NCBI GenBank assembly: GCA_008477525.1
Contig: SPDT01000004.1
Location: 2,294,001 to 2,358,000 of the forward strand
Length of the DNA stretch: 64,000 nt
Source: Hypomyces perniciosus
Taxonomy: Eukaryota; Ascomycota; Sordariomycetes; Hypocreales; Hypocreaceae
Direction of reading: 5' to 3'
The first letter of the stretch is position 1, and each line of letters begins with the position of its first letter. A program made the position numbers and the translations under genes. The notes under the pieces were generated by a model. It saw nothing but the letters and a program-made list of their open reading frames with translations. It ran no database searches and was not told the origin of the DNA. This document shows, piece after piece, positions 37,299-48,628 of the stretch.

Positions 37299-38330
37299 AT
37301 CAGCACGAGTACCGTTCGTCATTTAAGTTCCTCGTTTATATACTCAGCCACCCTTATCATACACCAGCGGGAAGAGGCGCACCAATGCTATGTAACGATT
37401 CTACAGGCAGAATTCTAGCATACGGCGGAGTTTCAGGAGCCTGGCGTGTGGAGTTACTTGTGATTTACAAGATCAACACTCAATACAATTTTGGTTTGGA
37501 GTCGCGGAGAGTGACACCACGAAGACATTGTGGATGACTCCTTCATTTAGCGAACCATGAAAAGTCCTTGTGTCCCTTCATCATTCTAACTTCCTCTTCG
37601 TGCGGATTCGGCACGGTGCCAATATGAACAGGTTGTTCAAAGATTGAGGGCAAAGCTGCGTGAAGGAAGTACCTAGGTAGGTCAAAGTGTGCGGGATATT
37701 ACTGAGAGCAGAGTGGAGGATTAAGTCATGTCAGGGCATATGCTGGACTTTGTGCTGATCAGTTGCGCGCGCTGACGGGGATGCCGCTTTAAGGACACGA
37801 GGTAATATAAAGGGATAGGCAATGCGTTTTTTTTTTGGCTATATCTGCATGGTTACTTGGTACTATGTCGGTAATAGTTGTAGCAGTAGTAGATTATGTT
37901 AGGGTTTCCGGGATGCATGGTTGGGCTGACCGTGGTCCTGTTTAGAGAAACAACACGACCATCGCCACGTCTGCTCAACGTATGGAGTGCCTAAACTATA
38001 TGGGATTCAGTACGGTGGCATGATAAAACTATTGGAATTGAATACAAGATGAGAGTTCTGTGATCCGATATCAAGGATCAAGCGTATTATACCAATGCTG
38101 ATATCGGGGCAAATACCCAAGTAAACATCCATAGGACAAACTCGCAACCGGCTGGCATTAGGGTGAAGATGACTGGGGTAGCTACGAGTTTAAGATGAAT
38201 CAATAATATCTCCTGAGCAGCTCAGGGTTAAGAGAAACATAGTAACAAGATGCAAATAAAAGACCATCAACAGGGTCTTCTGATAGTATTTAGAACAAGC
38301 AGTACAACATGTACAACAAGGCTGCCGTGT
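37299..38330. other. Intergenic between convergent ZDS1 and NDUFS3
   Basis: About 1.0 kb of 3' flanks. I see no gene. It includes CCTAGGTAGG near 37675, a run of nine T at 37830-37838 and AGTAGTAG words near 37885. Confidence 0.45.
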
Positions 38331-39244
38331 CTACTCCTTCTTCTCGTCCGGTTTCGGCGTGGGCAACTTGAAGGAATCCGGCTTGCGGTCCTCGCCTGGC
38401 CCAACTTGTTCCCAAGCACTAGACCCTCCTTCGAAATTGCGGAACGCTTGAGTGAGCTCGAGCGGTTCGGTCACAATACGCTTCTTCTCTTCATCGTAGC
38501 GGATTTCGGTGTATCCTGTCAGTGGAAAGTCTTTGCGTAGTGGATGGCCCTCAAAACCGTAGTCCGTCATAATTCGTCGCAGATCAGGGTGACCAGCAAA
38601 GAAAACTCCGTAAAGATCATACACTTCACGCTCATACCAATTGGCGCCACCAAAAAGGCTGGTGATACTCGGGACTGGCGATGACTCGTCTGCGTAGGTC
38701 TTGACTCGGATGCGGGAGTTGTGGCGAACCGAAAGAAGATTGTAGACAACCTCAAAGCGGTGATCGCGGGTAGGATAGTCACATCCGGTGATGCTGCTCA
38801 CTTGAGTGAATTCCGCAGCAGTGTTGTCTATTGAAAGCGTTTCAGTCAATGTCGAGAGACTAGAAGGGAGTTATACGGACGCTTCAAAAAAGTGAAGACA
38901 GGAATGACGCCAGAGGGAGAAATGTAGATAGTGAGTTCGTCCTTCCAAACGGAGAACTGCTGGATGTACTTTGGCAGACATCCCAACAGCCAAGCTCCAT
39001 ATCTATGGAGGTTATCTGCTTTGCTTTGATACTTGTCTGAGGGGTTCACAACGGGCGCCTTTAATGTTCCAATGTGATCTCGGGGCGCCTTTCTCATGTT
39101 CTGAGACGCCCTGGGAATCGCGACCATTCGGGGAGACGAGATAGATATGCTTCGGACAGCCTGCCCCAGGCGAGGTTTCATCGAAGGCTTCGTAGGCCCG
39201 AAAGCTGAGGCCAATGCCGCATTCCGAGGAATTTTGGTCGCCAT
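38331..39244 (-). CDS. NADH:ubiquinone oxidoreductase 30 kDa subunit (NDUFS3)
   Basis: This core subunit of the complex I peripheral arm helps form the quinone-reduction module in mitochondria. The exons are 39244..38881 and 38827..38331, joined over a 53 bp phase-1 intron, giving 286 residues. The intron donor is GTCCGT, a weak but valid GT site; splicing restores [14 protein letters not shown], as in other fungi. The presequence ([20 protein letters not shown] onward) is basic. The family signature is complete: [20 protein letters not shown] then [20 protein letters not shown]. The C-terminus ends in a Lys/Glu-rich tail. The start codon lies 438 bp from that of the divergent NOT4. The identification is secure. 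Confidence 0.95.
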
Positions 39245-39682
39245 GGCGGAATGTTCGCCGAGACGTACCAATGGGGCGATTTGATATAAGTAAGTAGAGC
39301 ACGTTATGTATGGTATTTGCAAGAGATCCCTCCATCATTTAGCTCACTGACCCTCGATTGGCGTGGGACGCAGTAGGCTTTCCGAGACGATTTCCGGGAA
39401 TTTGCCGAAATTAAGCCAATACCTTTTCTGTCGACAAAAATTATGCAATTACTAAGTCTCTTGCTAGCTAGCCTTTAGCTGATAATAAATTGGTGCGGCG
39501 TTAGTGATCACGTGAATGGCACGAGTCACTAAGCTAAATCAAGGCCGGGCGCCTGGGAATTTGCCGACCAAAGGTTCAGGTTGTCCTAGAACGTCTACTG
39601 ATCAATCTCTCCTGTTTCTTCACGCTTCCGCCAACATACACCCTATCACTTCTCAGAAACATCCATCACCCGCGTTTAGCCA
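39245..39682. other. Divergent promoter, NDUFS3 / NOT4
   Basis: This 438 bp carries both promoters. A CACGTG box lies near its middle (separate entry). The stretch 39590-39680 is CT-rich, as in many fungal 5' UTRs. I see no open frame of interest. Confidence 0.5.
39508..39515. promoter_or_regulatory. CACGTG box (TCACGTGA) in shared promoter
   Basis: A perfect 8 bp palindrome with the CACGTG core recognised by bHLH factors (Cbf1/Pho4/SREBP-like) lies between divergent NDUFS3 and NOT4. In yeast, Cbf1-type sites occur in promoters of respiratory genes, so the position is reasonable. A CACGTG site can arise by chance, and binding is not shown. Confidence 0.35.
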
Positions 39683-42600
39683 TGGCACCTCAGGACTCCT
39701 TCATAGAGGAAGAGGAAGATGTCTGGTATGTGGTTTCCTGCGCCTTAGGCGGCCGTCAACTATGACACTCAGTTTCCTTGGGCAACATGAACATGACAGC
39801 TGACATCTTTCACAGCCCTTTATGTATCGAGGAGTTTGATCTTTCGGATCGGAATTTTCGACCGTGCCCCTGCGGCTACCAGGTATTGCTCATCTTCTGG
39901 CCTCGCGATGATCCTTGATACTCACGCTTGTCTCGCAGGTCTGCCAGTTTTGCTTCAACAATATCAAGAATAATATGAACGGCCTGTGTCCAGCATGCAG
40001 ACGACCTTATGATGAGAAGACTATACAGTGGAAGGTTGTGACACAGGAAGAGTATGCGGTGGCATTATCATGTGGCGTGATTATGCGATCAGGACGCTGA
40101 CAAATTGCAGGGTTGCTGAGTTTCGTGCGAACATTCAAAAGAATCAGAAGAAACGAGCCCAGGAGCAACGACAGAAGGAGGTTCAAAAACGTGAAGCAGA
40201 GAAGGAGAATCGCAAAAACCTGATCGGAGTACGTGTTGTGCAAAAGAACCTAGTTTATATCACAGGTTTGGCGCCGACAGTACGAGAAGACGAACTCCTC
40301 AAAACCCTGCGAAAGCCGGAGTTCTTCGGCCAGTACGGTAATATTCAAAAGATTTCGATCAGCAATCGGAAAAGCTCAGATGGCCAACACCATTCTTTGG
40401 GCATCTATGTTACTTTCGAAAAGCCCGACGAAGCGACTAGATGCATCCAGGCAGTACACGGATCACAGAATGGCGATCGAATTCTGAAAGCACAACATGG
40501 CACAACGAAGTATTGCTCTGCATGGTTGAAGAATGAAAAGTGCAGCAACCCTGGGTGCATGTTCTTGCATGAACAGGGGGACGAGGAAGATAGTTATACG
40601 CGTCAAGACTTATCTTCGATGAATAGCATTCATACACAAAGGCCATTGCCAAGCGGGAGTGGTGGCTCTTCCCGTACGGTCTCTCGACAACAGTTGTCTC
40701 ACCCAACTCCAACACTTACGTCTCAATCCATGGCACGGACTTCAAGTAAGGAAGGCTCTGATTACGGGCCAGATGGTTCTGCCTTGCCATCGTCTGCAAA
40801 CTGGGCACGGAATCCCCAGCGCAGTCGCAGGGGCAGCCATGCAACGAGTGGCGCCGCATCCAGTCCTGCTATTTCAACATCCTTGCCTGCTACGACGGAG
40901 GCTACTCCAGAAGCTGTGGAAGATACCGAAGACTCATCTTCTCTACGGTCATCAGGAGGATCCAAGGATCCGGAACCTGTTTCCACTGAAATACTGCATT
41001 CAACCCTTCGGGAGAGCTCACTTGCAGCCATCTTTAGAGCATTGCAGGCTTGCAAGCTTTCCAGTCCTATGGATTATCAATCGGATGAGCTTGACCCGCC
41101 GATGTTTGACATTCGTGGGGGTGAGAAGCGAAAAGCAATGCGGGAGGACGATGATACACGGATTGCTGGGGACCAGGAGGATGCTACCGAAGCCCAAGAA
41201 CCATCAGAGGGCGAGCCAGAAACGGGTGGAAGTCTTGCGCTTGGCGGCGAGCCAGAGGAGCGAGACTTGAGCAGCGATAGCCAGGCATTCGATCATCGGC
41301 ACCTCAGCACTTTGCCTCCCATTCAAAGAAGTAACGCCGACAGTCTGTTTGGACCTGCCCTGGGTGGATCTAATTTCAGTCAAGTCTCTTCGAGCCAGAT
41401 GGGGCGAGCGATAACACCACAACAACTGATATCGTTGCGTTCACAGGGAGGATTCGGTGATCAGGTGCCACCGGGCATCTCCACCCAGAGTATATTCCAG
41501 AGTCATGGTCACAATCGCCAGTCTTCTCGGTTCAGCTTCGTCAATGATAATCCCAACTCAACAACCAATGTCAAGCTAGCCGCAAATCCCAGAATAATGG
41601 CCCAGCAATCATCTATGATGCCCAGTTCATTGCAGTCCCAAGGGGGCAACCAATTCTACGCAAATTCTATGCCAGGACCGCCACCAGGCCTCAAGTCGAC
41701 CGGCACGCCTCCAAGTATTTTTGGACAAGGATTTGGTGGCTCGGGATTCAGTACTGCACCAAAGGATTCATCCAGCGATTTACTCCAGAGCCTAATTGGT
41801 CGTAACCGGGGCGGTGGCAATCAGCCTCATGATGGTGGAAAGCGTGAGTACATGATCTCTTCTTTTTCCAATCAGTACCCACCACCCTCTACCTCCACCC
41901 CAGCTCCTGCTTCCGGCCTACTGGCATCGCTCTACGGTAACCATCCTGGGGCATTCCAAGACTTTGGCTCGAAGCAGAAGAAGAAGGGGAAGAAGCATAG
42001 ACATGCTAACACTTCCTCCTCGGGGGGGAGTGGCTTAGTAGATCTTGCGGACCCGAGTATCCTGCAGGCGAGGATGCAGCACCAGTCGCAGAGCAATGCC
42101 GGAGTCGGTCAGGGAGTTTTTGGCGGTCAGAGCCAAGGTGGGTATGCCCCAAACATGATGTATAACGCCGGTTATGCCAGGTGGTAGCATAGGCGAGGGC
42201 ATTGACAGCAATGCTGAGATATCTTGCACAATTGTTTTCTGTTAGTGGAGGCGTTCACAGGCATTTCAAAGCGGGACATCTTCTCCGGGGACTGCGAGGC
42301 ATGCATTTGATCTTGCAGGTATTTGCAAGATCATGGCTGCTCAGCAAGAGCGCCAAACTTTGCATCAGGCGCAGACTTGACTTCGGGGCATCCCATTTTC
42401 TTTTTTCTATTTTTCCATTGTTTCTTCAAACCTACTGATGGCTGGGTTTTCTGGTTTGACGCAAACCAAGGGTCAAGTAAGGCAAGCCATCATCGTCTTC
42501 CACAAGTCCCCTTATGTATGTTAACGGATCGCACGGAAACGTCCCCATGGGGGCGTCATCCTTGGTCGAAATATAGCATCATACCCCCAATGTCTCTAAC

Positions 42601-45082
42601 TTGCCTTTCCCTCGTTGTTCCCCGTGGAAGACGTTGATGGAGGCCGTAGCATGACTCCTTGTTGTCCTGTATTTAATTTCTCTTCGCGCGTAGCTCCCCC
42701 ATATATTCATTTTGTGGCCTTTTGATCTTCAAGCTACATCCGGCTAACAGTTGTCCAGACGATGAGCTTCCCTCACTCGATGATGCGAGAGATTCCGTTG
42801 ACGCATTGGTATCGGACGAGCCTTCAATGCCATTTCCTCCGTTTAGCTCCATCCCCGTCATGGATCTCAGTCGCCCCGGGCCTCCAGGCTTAGGCGTTGT
42901 CAACGCACAGAAGAATACGATTCTTAACGGTCCATCCCTACAAAATCAATCACGAGTTTTACACATCACTCCGGCAATACCTCAGATTCTACCCATCGGA
43001 CTCACACACGGGGCCGTTACTCCTGAACAAACTCCACCGAAGCTGAATGTTTCCGGACCAGAAACAAAAAACGCTAAGATATCTGTCACAGAGGGCAGCC
43101 AAGCAACTGCTATCTCTTCCCATTCCAGACTAACTCAAATCAAGGGGGCTCATTTGCAAGATGAAGAGTTTCCAGCCTTGGGTGCACCGAAGAACGGGAA
43201 AATCACTAGTCAAACTGGTACTCCAGCAATTCCGACTATTCCTACACCCAAGGCCACGCCTGTGCCGAAAAAGCAGAGTGAAAAGGCTTCCGACAACAAC
43301 CAGCAGAGGTTAGTTGAAGAGGCTAATGTGGTTCCTTCTATCATACACGTGGATAGCAAATCGGCAGAGCACAACACTCAAAATTCGGCGGTAAACGCTC
43401 CGAAACCTGGCGATGAACCTGTCAAGGCAGATCGAACGACAGACTCATCAGTGTTCCCTCCTCTTCCTACTCCTTCAGCGACCAATAGTCCATCCCCTGC
43501 GCACAGAGCAGTACAAAAAACGCTAAGAGTCATTCCCGCTGCTATTAAAACCGAGGGTCTCCCGGTCTCCCCTGCAGCCACAGCAATGTCTAGTGTAGCC
43601 TCCGTGGTAACCAAGTCGATTTCTACATCCCAGCGACCCGGAACCCCGGCAAGCGAGATGATCAGTGATACCGCTTCCGTGGTCTCCGCATCGATTTCAG
43701 TCTCTCGGGCAGGATCTCCACCGCCGAGCAAGATTGGGTCTGCTCCAATACGAGGCACTACGAAGAGTCAACAACGTAAGCAGCGCAGAGAGGCACTCAA
43801 GCAAGAAACAAAAATCATGGCGGAGGTGTCCAAGTTAGATTCAGAGGAGCATGCCCCAGTGATAGGGCGCAAGAAGAAACAGAAAAAGGAGAAGCCAGCT
43901 AAAGAGGTAGCCATGCAGCCCCATACAATCACGCCCACCCCTGAATCCGCAAAGGAAGGAACTTCCGTTTTTGAGGGCAGTGGGCATCTCGTGCCCAATA
44001 CCAAAGAGGCGGAAGAGGAGGCAAAGGGAAAGACCATGCAGCCGAGGAAGTCTGGGAAAATCAATTATATCAAGGAAAAGGAGAGAGAGGACCAAAAAGT
44101 GACGACGGCTCGGCCAATGTCGCCGCCATTCAGAGCTGCGGTATCTACCGAAGTATACGATTCTGGCGACAGACCACAACCTAGTCCTGCCTCTGTGTTT
44201 GCCGACATCAGGAAGTCTCTCTGGGCGTCTGCCCTAGATAAGTTGCAGATGCTAAAGCCGGTTTCAAGCAACACCCCTAAGTCGGAGTATGGTCAAGCAA
44301 GTCTACCGGCAAGCAAGCCCAGTTACTGCAAGGATTGTCCCTGTCGATGTGGCGAGATACAGGACGAGGACCTAGCTGCATTGCGTGCCGGAAAACCAGT
44401 CCGAAAACAGTTCCATATCGATGGAAGCCGCATGCTCATCACCCCACATGGTGACTGTATCCGTGGTCTGACACCTGACGAAGAGGATGCGTTCCTGGCT
44501 CTTCAAGCTGCTATTGCCGCGACAGCCGAAAATCCAGGCGCGTTTGTAGCCCCTAGACATCAACCTGGCAGTGGAGCTTTCTCCCTCATCAAGGGTCGAG
44601 CAGTACCAAATGGACGCCCCAACATCTTCCCTTCCACCTCGCATCCCCAATCCCAGGATCCGATTGGGAAATTACAACGAGAAGATGCGCTAAGCTACAT
44701 CAACCAATATGTCCTTCCTCGACTCAGCCTCGGAGCCAGTAGCATGGGCTTCCCAAAGGGGGTTTCTCCCGCCCGAGACTCAGCCGCCGCAAGCCTCAAC
44801 TCTCTTGCGCCATACTTTTATGGCCCTGATGCTGCTGCTGGGGTGGGAATTTACAGTGCGCCGGATGGTGCGCGGGCGTTACAAGACTTCACATCTCCAG
44901 CATGCCAAGGAGAAGATGCTGGTAAAGGCGCTGCCAGTGGAGTTGGAAGCATGCCGCTAATGAGCGTAGAGGATGCAGAGGCGGCGTTGGCAGCGGCCAA
45001 GAGAGAAACGGAGAAACTTGAGAAGGGGTTAAATTCAGTCATCAAGCGGAATAAGAGACTGCTTGTTGGGGGTGGGAACTAA
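39683..45082 (+). CDS. NOT4: NOT4 E3 ubiquitin ligase of the CCR4-NOT complex (long form)
   Basis: NOT4 is the RING ubiquitin ligase of CCR4-NOT, acting in mRNA decay and ribosome quality control. The exons are 39683..39726, 39816..39882, 39939..40051, 40111..42137 and 42759..45082, giving 1524 residues. The C4C4 RING has Cys at 15, 18, 32, 34, 39, 42, 54 and 57. A coiled linker (about 78-112), an RRM (about 120-205; NLVYITGLAPTV) and a C3H zinc finger (Cys210, 219, 224, His228) follow. The rest is Ser/Gln-rich, then a second conserved block (CKDCPCRCGEIQDEDLAALR, YINQYVLPRLSLG) near the C-terminus. The last intron (621 bp, GTGGGT...CCAG, CTAAC branch) joins VFGGQSQ to DDELPSLDDARDSVDALVSD in frame. 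If it is retained, the reading frame stops at 42187, giving 766 residues ending NAGYARW. Confidence 0.88.
42138..42758 (+). other. Long NOT4 intron that supplies an alternative C-terminus
   Basis: This 621 bp intron is ten times longer than its neighbours. Its first 50 bases stay in frame and encode 16 extra residues ending in a stop at 42185-42187, so unspliced transcripts would make a complete 766-residue NOT4 with RING, RRM and zinc finger. The donor GTGGGT, branch CTAAC (about 42744) and acceptor CCAG are all good. Which form dominates cannot be told from sequence. Confidence 0.55.
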
Positions 45083-45204
45083 TGTTCCTCGAATGATGGT
45101 TGGATTTATGATGAAGTCCATGTACAGTTGAAAACGACATAATGCGATTATGACTAACCTCGCCATGACGAGCAGACAATCACCCTCATGGGGTTAACAA
45201 GATT

Positions 45205-47440
45205 CTAGCCCGTAGTCAAAGATTCCTTGAGCTTGGCTATGAGTTTATCGAGTATCCACTCACTCTCCTCTTGGCTGTCCATTAACGGGCTATGGACTCC
45301 AACCCAAGACCACTTTAGACGCCCTTGCTCGCCGCGAACCTGCTTGACAGTGTGCTTCCCCCCCTTGGGTTTCACCCTAACCTTGCGGTGCGTGCCAGGA
45401 TCGCGTTCATCTTCGCCGAGGAGCCGGAGATACCAAGCCCATTCCTCATATGTATAACGCCGAGGTTTGCCCCCCCTGAGATGCCGAGTCACAATCTGAA
45501 TTTCGGATACCAGCAGCAAATGAAAGTCGGTCCCAGAGGGCACATGGTCCAAAGCACCATGGAGGAGTAAAATCGAGGCTCGGGCGGTTGGCATAGCTGT
45601 GCCATCATCACCGTTCTCTGGCACCCAGCGATTCGCCCGGGCCTGTGATTCCGCATGCAAATCAAGGCCACTACCGTTCGCATGATCAAGATTTAGATCA
45701 TTGAAACTGGTCATACTCCTATCTGTCGGTTCATCTACAGCTTCTACATCATGAGTTCGTGAGAGCGTGCGGGCAAAGACTCGCCCTCGAGTAAGGTAAT
45801 GAATGATATACTTCATGTTACGCTTGAGACTTTCGTCTCCAGGGAGGATAGTGATGGTACCTAAGCGTATTGTAGCGTCTCGGATGAACTTCACCACAGT
45901 CTCACCTGCGTTAGATATGAGGACGGTCATGGTGGGGAGTGCCAAAAGTGACCAGAAAACGAAGAAGGACTTGCCCGAATTGGAGACTGGAGTTCGGTCG
46001 CCGTAGCCTATTGTTGTGAACGACACAAAACAAAAGTAGAAGGCGTCGAAATATGTCCATGTCTGGTATGGTTTCTCGCACTCCAGAAATACAGCAGCCC
46101 CAACGAACCATAGTAGCAGCCAGACTCCGGTCGAGATCACCGTTGCCACCCATTTCCGTCGGGACGATGCCTGGCTCTGGATCTTGCGCATCAACTCAAA
46201 CTCGGCTTTGCGGCGCTTTAGCTCAGCAGGCGGTGGGCTCTCCTGGCAAGATTCAGGAGAGGCATCATTGAATGCTTCTTGAATAGGATTGAAGATGTCG
46301 TCATTACCATTCTGAGTCATTGCCCTGACCATTCTGCGGCGATTCTTTTCTTCCATACGAGCATCCAGGCGTCGCTTCCCACGGTCAAGAATGAGACTTC
46401 GAATGGAGCTGATGACAAGACCAAGACTAATCACCCCAATGAGGGCATAGGGAAATAGTAGCGCTCGCCCGAGGGTGGTGGTGACGACAAAATCGCCAAA
46501 TCCCACGGTAAAGAGCGTTACGTTAGCCCAGTACACGGCATCAAGATAATTCCAGTCTTCGATAGTTGAGAAAACAAGGGCGCCGAGGAGAAGGTACATT
46601 AAGAACAAAATGGTCTGAAGCATGAGGGTACGTTGACTCGGGGCCAGAACAAAGTCCTTGTTGTAATGCCCCGATGATGCACCCCAAAAGGTGATAGTCA
46701 TGAGAGAGGCATCGACGAAGTAGAGGATGGCGGCCCAAATGCCATAGTAGAATGCTTGAGACCAAATATACTCATCTACAGACTGAGGGTCATTCTTGAG
46801 AGCGGTGGCGGCAGTCACATTGAGAGCCACAAGGCAAATGGTCGAGATGTACCTAGTATGTAGTGCTCAGCGCCAGGCCCGAACGCAACGGACGGGGAAA
46901 TATGGTGGTTACACTACCATCCCAGTATTGTGATTGGTTGAGCAACTGTGAATCTCACTCTCCTTGCCATGTTTAGTAGGAGGAAGATGTTGGATATTAT
47001 GGCCACTGCCAATTGGATGGCATTCACAATGGTGAGCCTTGGTGTGGTGGTAAGCGACGAGTGCCAAAGCATTGGATCAATGCCCTCAACTGGACCGGAA
47101 CCTACCAGGGAGGGTCGTGATGGAAAGAAGCATTCTGCATGACTTCACCGGGAGGAAGAGGCTGTCGCCACTGTTGGACCAGAGCGCAGATGCTGAAGGC
47201 CGATGCCACTGGGCCAAGCGTGCCAGCAATCATGGGAAATGCTGCTGAGGCAAACCACCAGCGGCTTGAAGAGACCAGACGTCAGCAGCGCGGGAATTCG
47301 TGATGGACAGCCCAGTTTCTGGACTGTGAGAGAACTTACCTTGGATCCAGGTGCACATCATCATTCCTTAATTGGTGCACCGGTGGCAGCTTGTTTGTCG
47401 CGGCATGACTTATGCCTTCCACCCGCCCAGCTTCACTCAT
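45205..47440 (-). CDS. TOK1: TOK-type two-pore outward-rectifier potassium channel
   Basis: TOK channels are fungal plasma-membrane K+ channels with eight membrane spans and two pore loops. The exons are 47440..47340, 47264..47106, 47037..46918 and 46852..45205 (three introns of 65-75 bp), giving 675 residues. All three splice joins fall within conserved membrane sequence: SRWWFASAAFPMIAGTLGPV, DPPWLTIVNAIQLAVAIISN and ITILGWYISTICLVALNVT. The first pore filter is TVGFGD (residues 242-247) and the second TIGYGD (407-412), the classic K+ selectivity sequences. A charged cytosolic linker (about residues 285-360) lies between the pores, and a hydrophilic C-terminal tail of about 200 residues follows. 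The start MSEAGRVEGISHAATNK is the first ATG in the frame of exon 1. The gene is intact. Confidence 0.93.
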
Positions 47441-48628
47441 GACTGTATGTCGCCCTGTCTCGGGAGTATTGGTTCATTAGAATGACAACTCGACCAAACA
47501 ACTGGGTGTAGTTGGCGACAAGTGGATGGTGTAACATTTTGGTGGAGAGGCTAGTGGTAGTTAGTAGTAGTAGTATGTAGTACGTAGTTTGGATTTCTAT
47601 GCCATGCAGGTGGCATTTGTTGAGCATGGCTTACAACCTTGGATGGTGGGTTACTAATATCTCGGACTCAAGAACTCGAATGACGTGGGAGGCAATCGGA
47701 GAACCCGGACGTTGTGGAGGGGGCGCCGGCCGAGCTATTGACCAATAACAGATATTGCAGGTTGTCGGTACGGAGTACGAAGTACGAAGTACTACTAAGT
47801 ATATACGAGGTCGCCGGGGTAATTGGTCACAGGGGACTGGTACCGACAGCGAGATCTGAACGGAGTTGTCAATTGGCCAGTGCGTTTAGTAAGATCCGTT
47901 ATAAACGTTCATCGAGGTGCTACTACAAAGGCCCTGCTTGCGCCACAGTTTAGTACTAGTACTAGGGGTATTAGGTATTTGCTCCGTATTTCGCCCCAGG
48001 TACGGAGTACATTGCCTAGTGGGTATTCTGCGAATTTTCTTAGTATTTATTTATTATTTTCCTTTTTTAGTTAATACCGAGCACTATCCCTAGCGCCCCG
48101 CTAAGTACATAGGAAGAGTGCGTGAACTTGGCCTAAGTTCTCGTACGAAGTACTCGTAGGTAGTATTATATACTCTGAAGTACCTTATAGATTTTTAATG
48201 CTTCGACGCCGGCAAATAAAATCTATCTCAACAAGTACCTAGTCGTGGTGCTACCTCGCCTAGTACCTAGGTACCTATGATCACTTGAGAGTTATGAAGA
48301 TGATAGACAAGAATTGGTCTCTGCTTCTGCGACGAATTGACAAAACCAATGATAGGATAGTGGAGTGAGTGAGTGACTCGAAAGTGGTCTGATTGTGAGT
48401 GCTGCCCGCTCACAAAGGGCAGCAGCTCCGAGAGAGCGCCCCATCTACACAAGATTTTATACTGTAGTACTTCGTACTTAGTAGTATCACCAAAGGCAAG
48501 AATACTACCTAGTCGCCGGAACCACACACACCACGTAACGCAGACCTCAACTAGTATTCAGCACAGAGCAGTTGGGCGTGCCTCTTCTGCCACCGGGCAC
48601 GTAGGCAACGAGTCAACTGGCTTGGATA
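47441..48628. other. Intergenic, 1.2 kb, divergent promoters with TACGGAGTAC cluster
   Basis: This holds exact TACGGAGTAC at 47769 and 48001, followed by repeated ACGAAGTAC units (47769-47790), and TAGTACCTAGGTACC words near 48250. An AGTAGTAGTAG tract lies near 47560. I see no gene; the open frames in this region are short and overlap on opposite strands. Confidence 0.55.

Noticed and set aside
42722..45082. Frame treated as a separate gene downstream of NOT4
   Set aside because: It has no ATG in a good context before its conserved start, begins right after an ideal branch site and acceptor, and joins NOT4 in phase; I treat it as the last exon.
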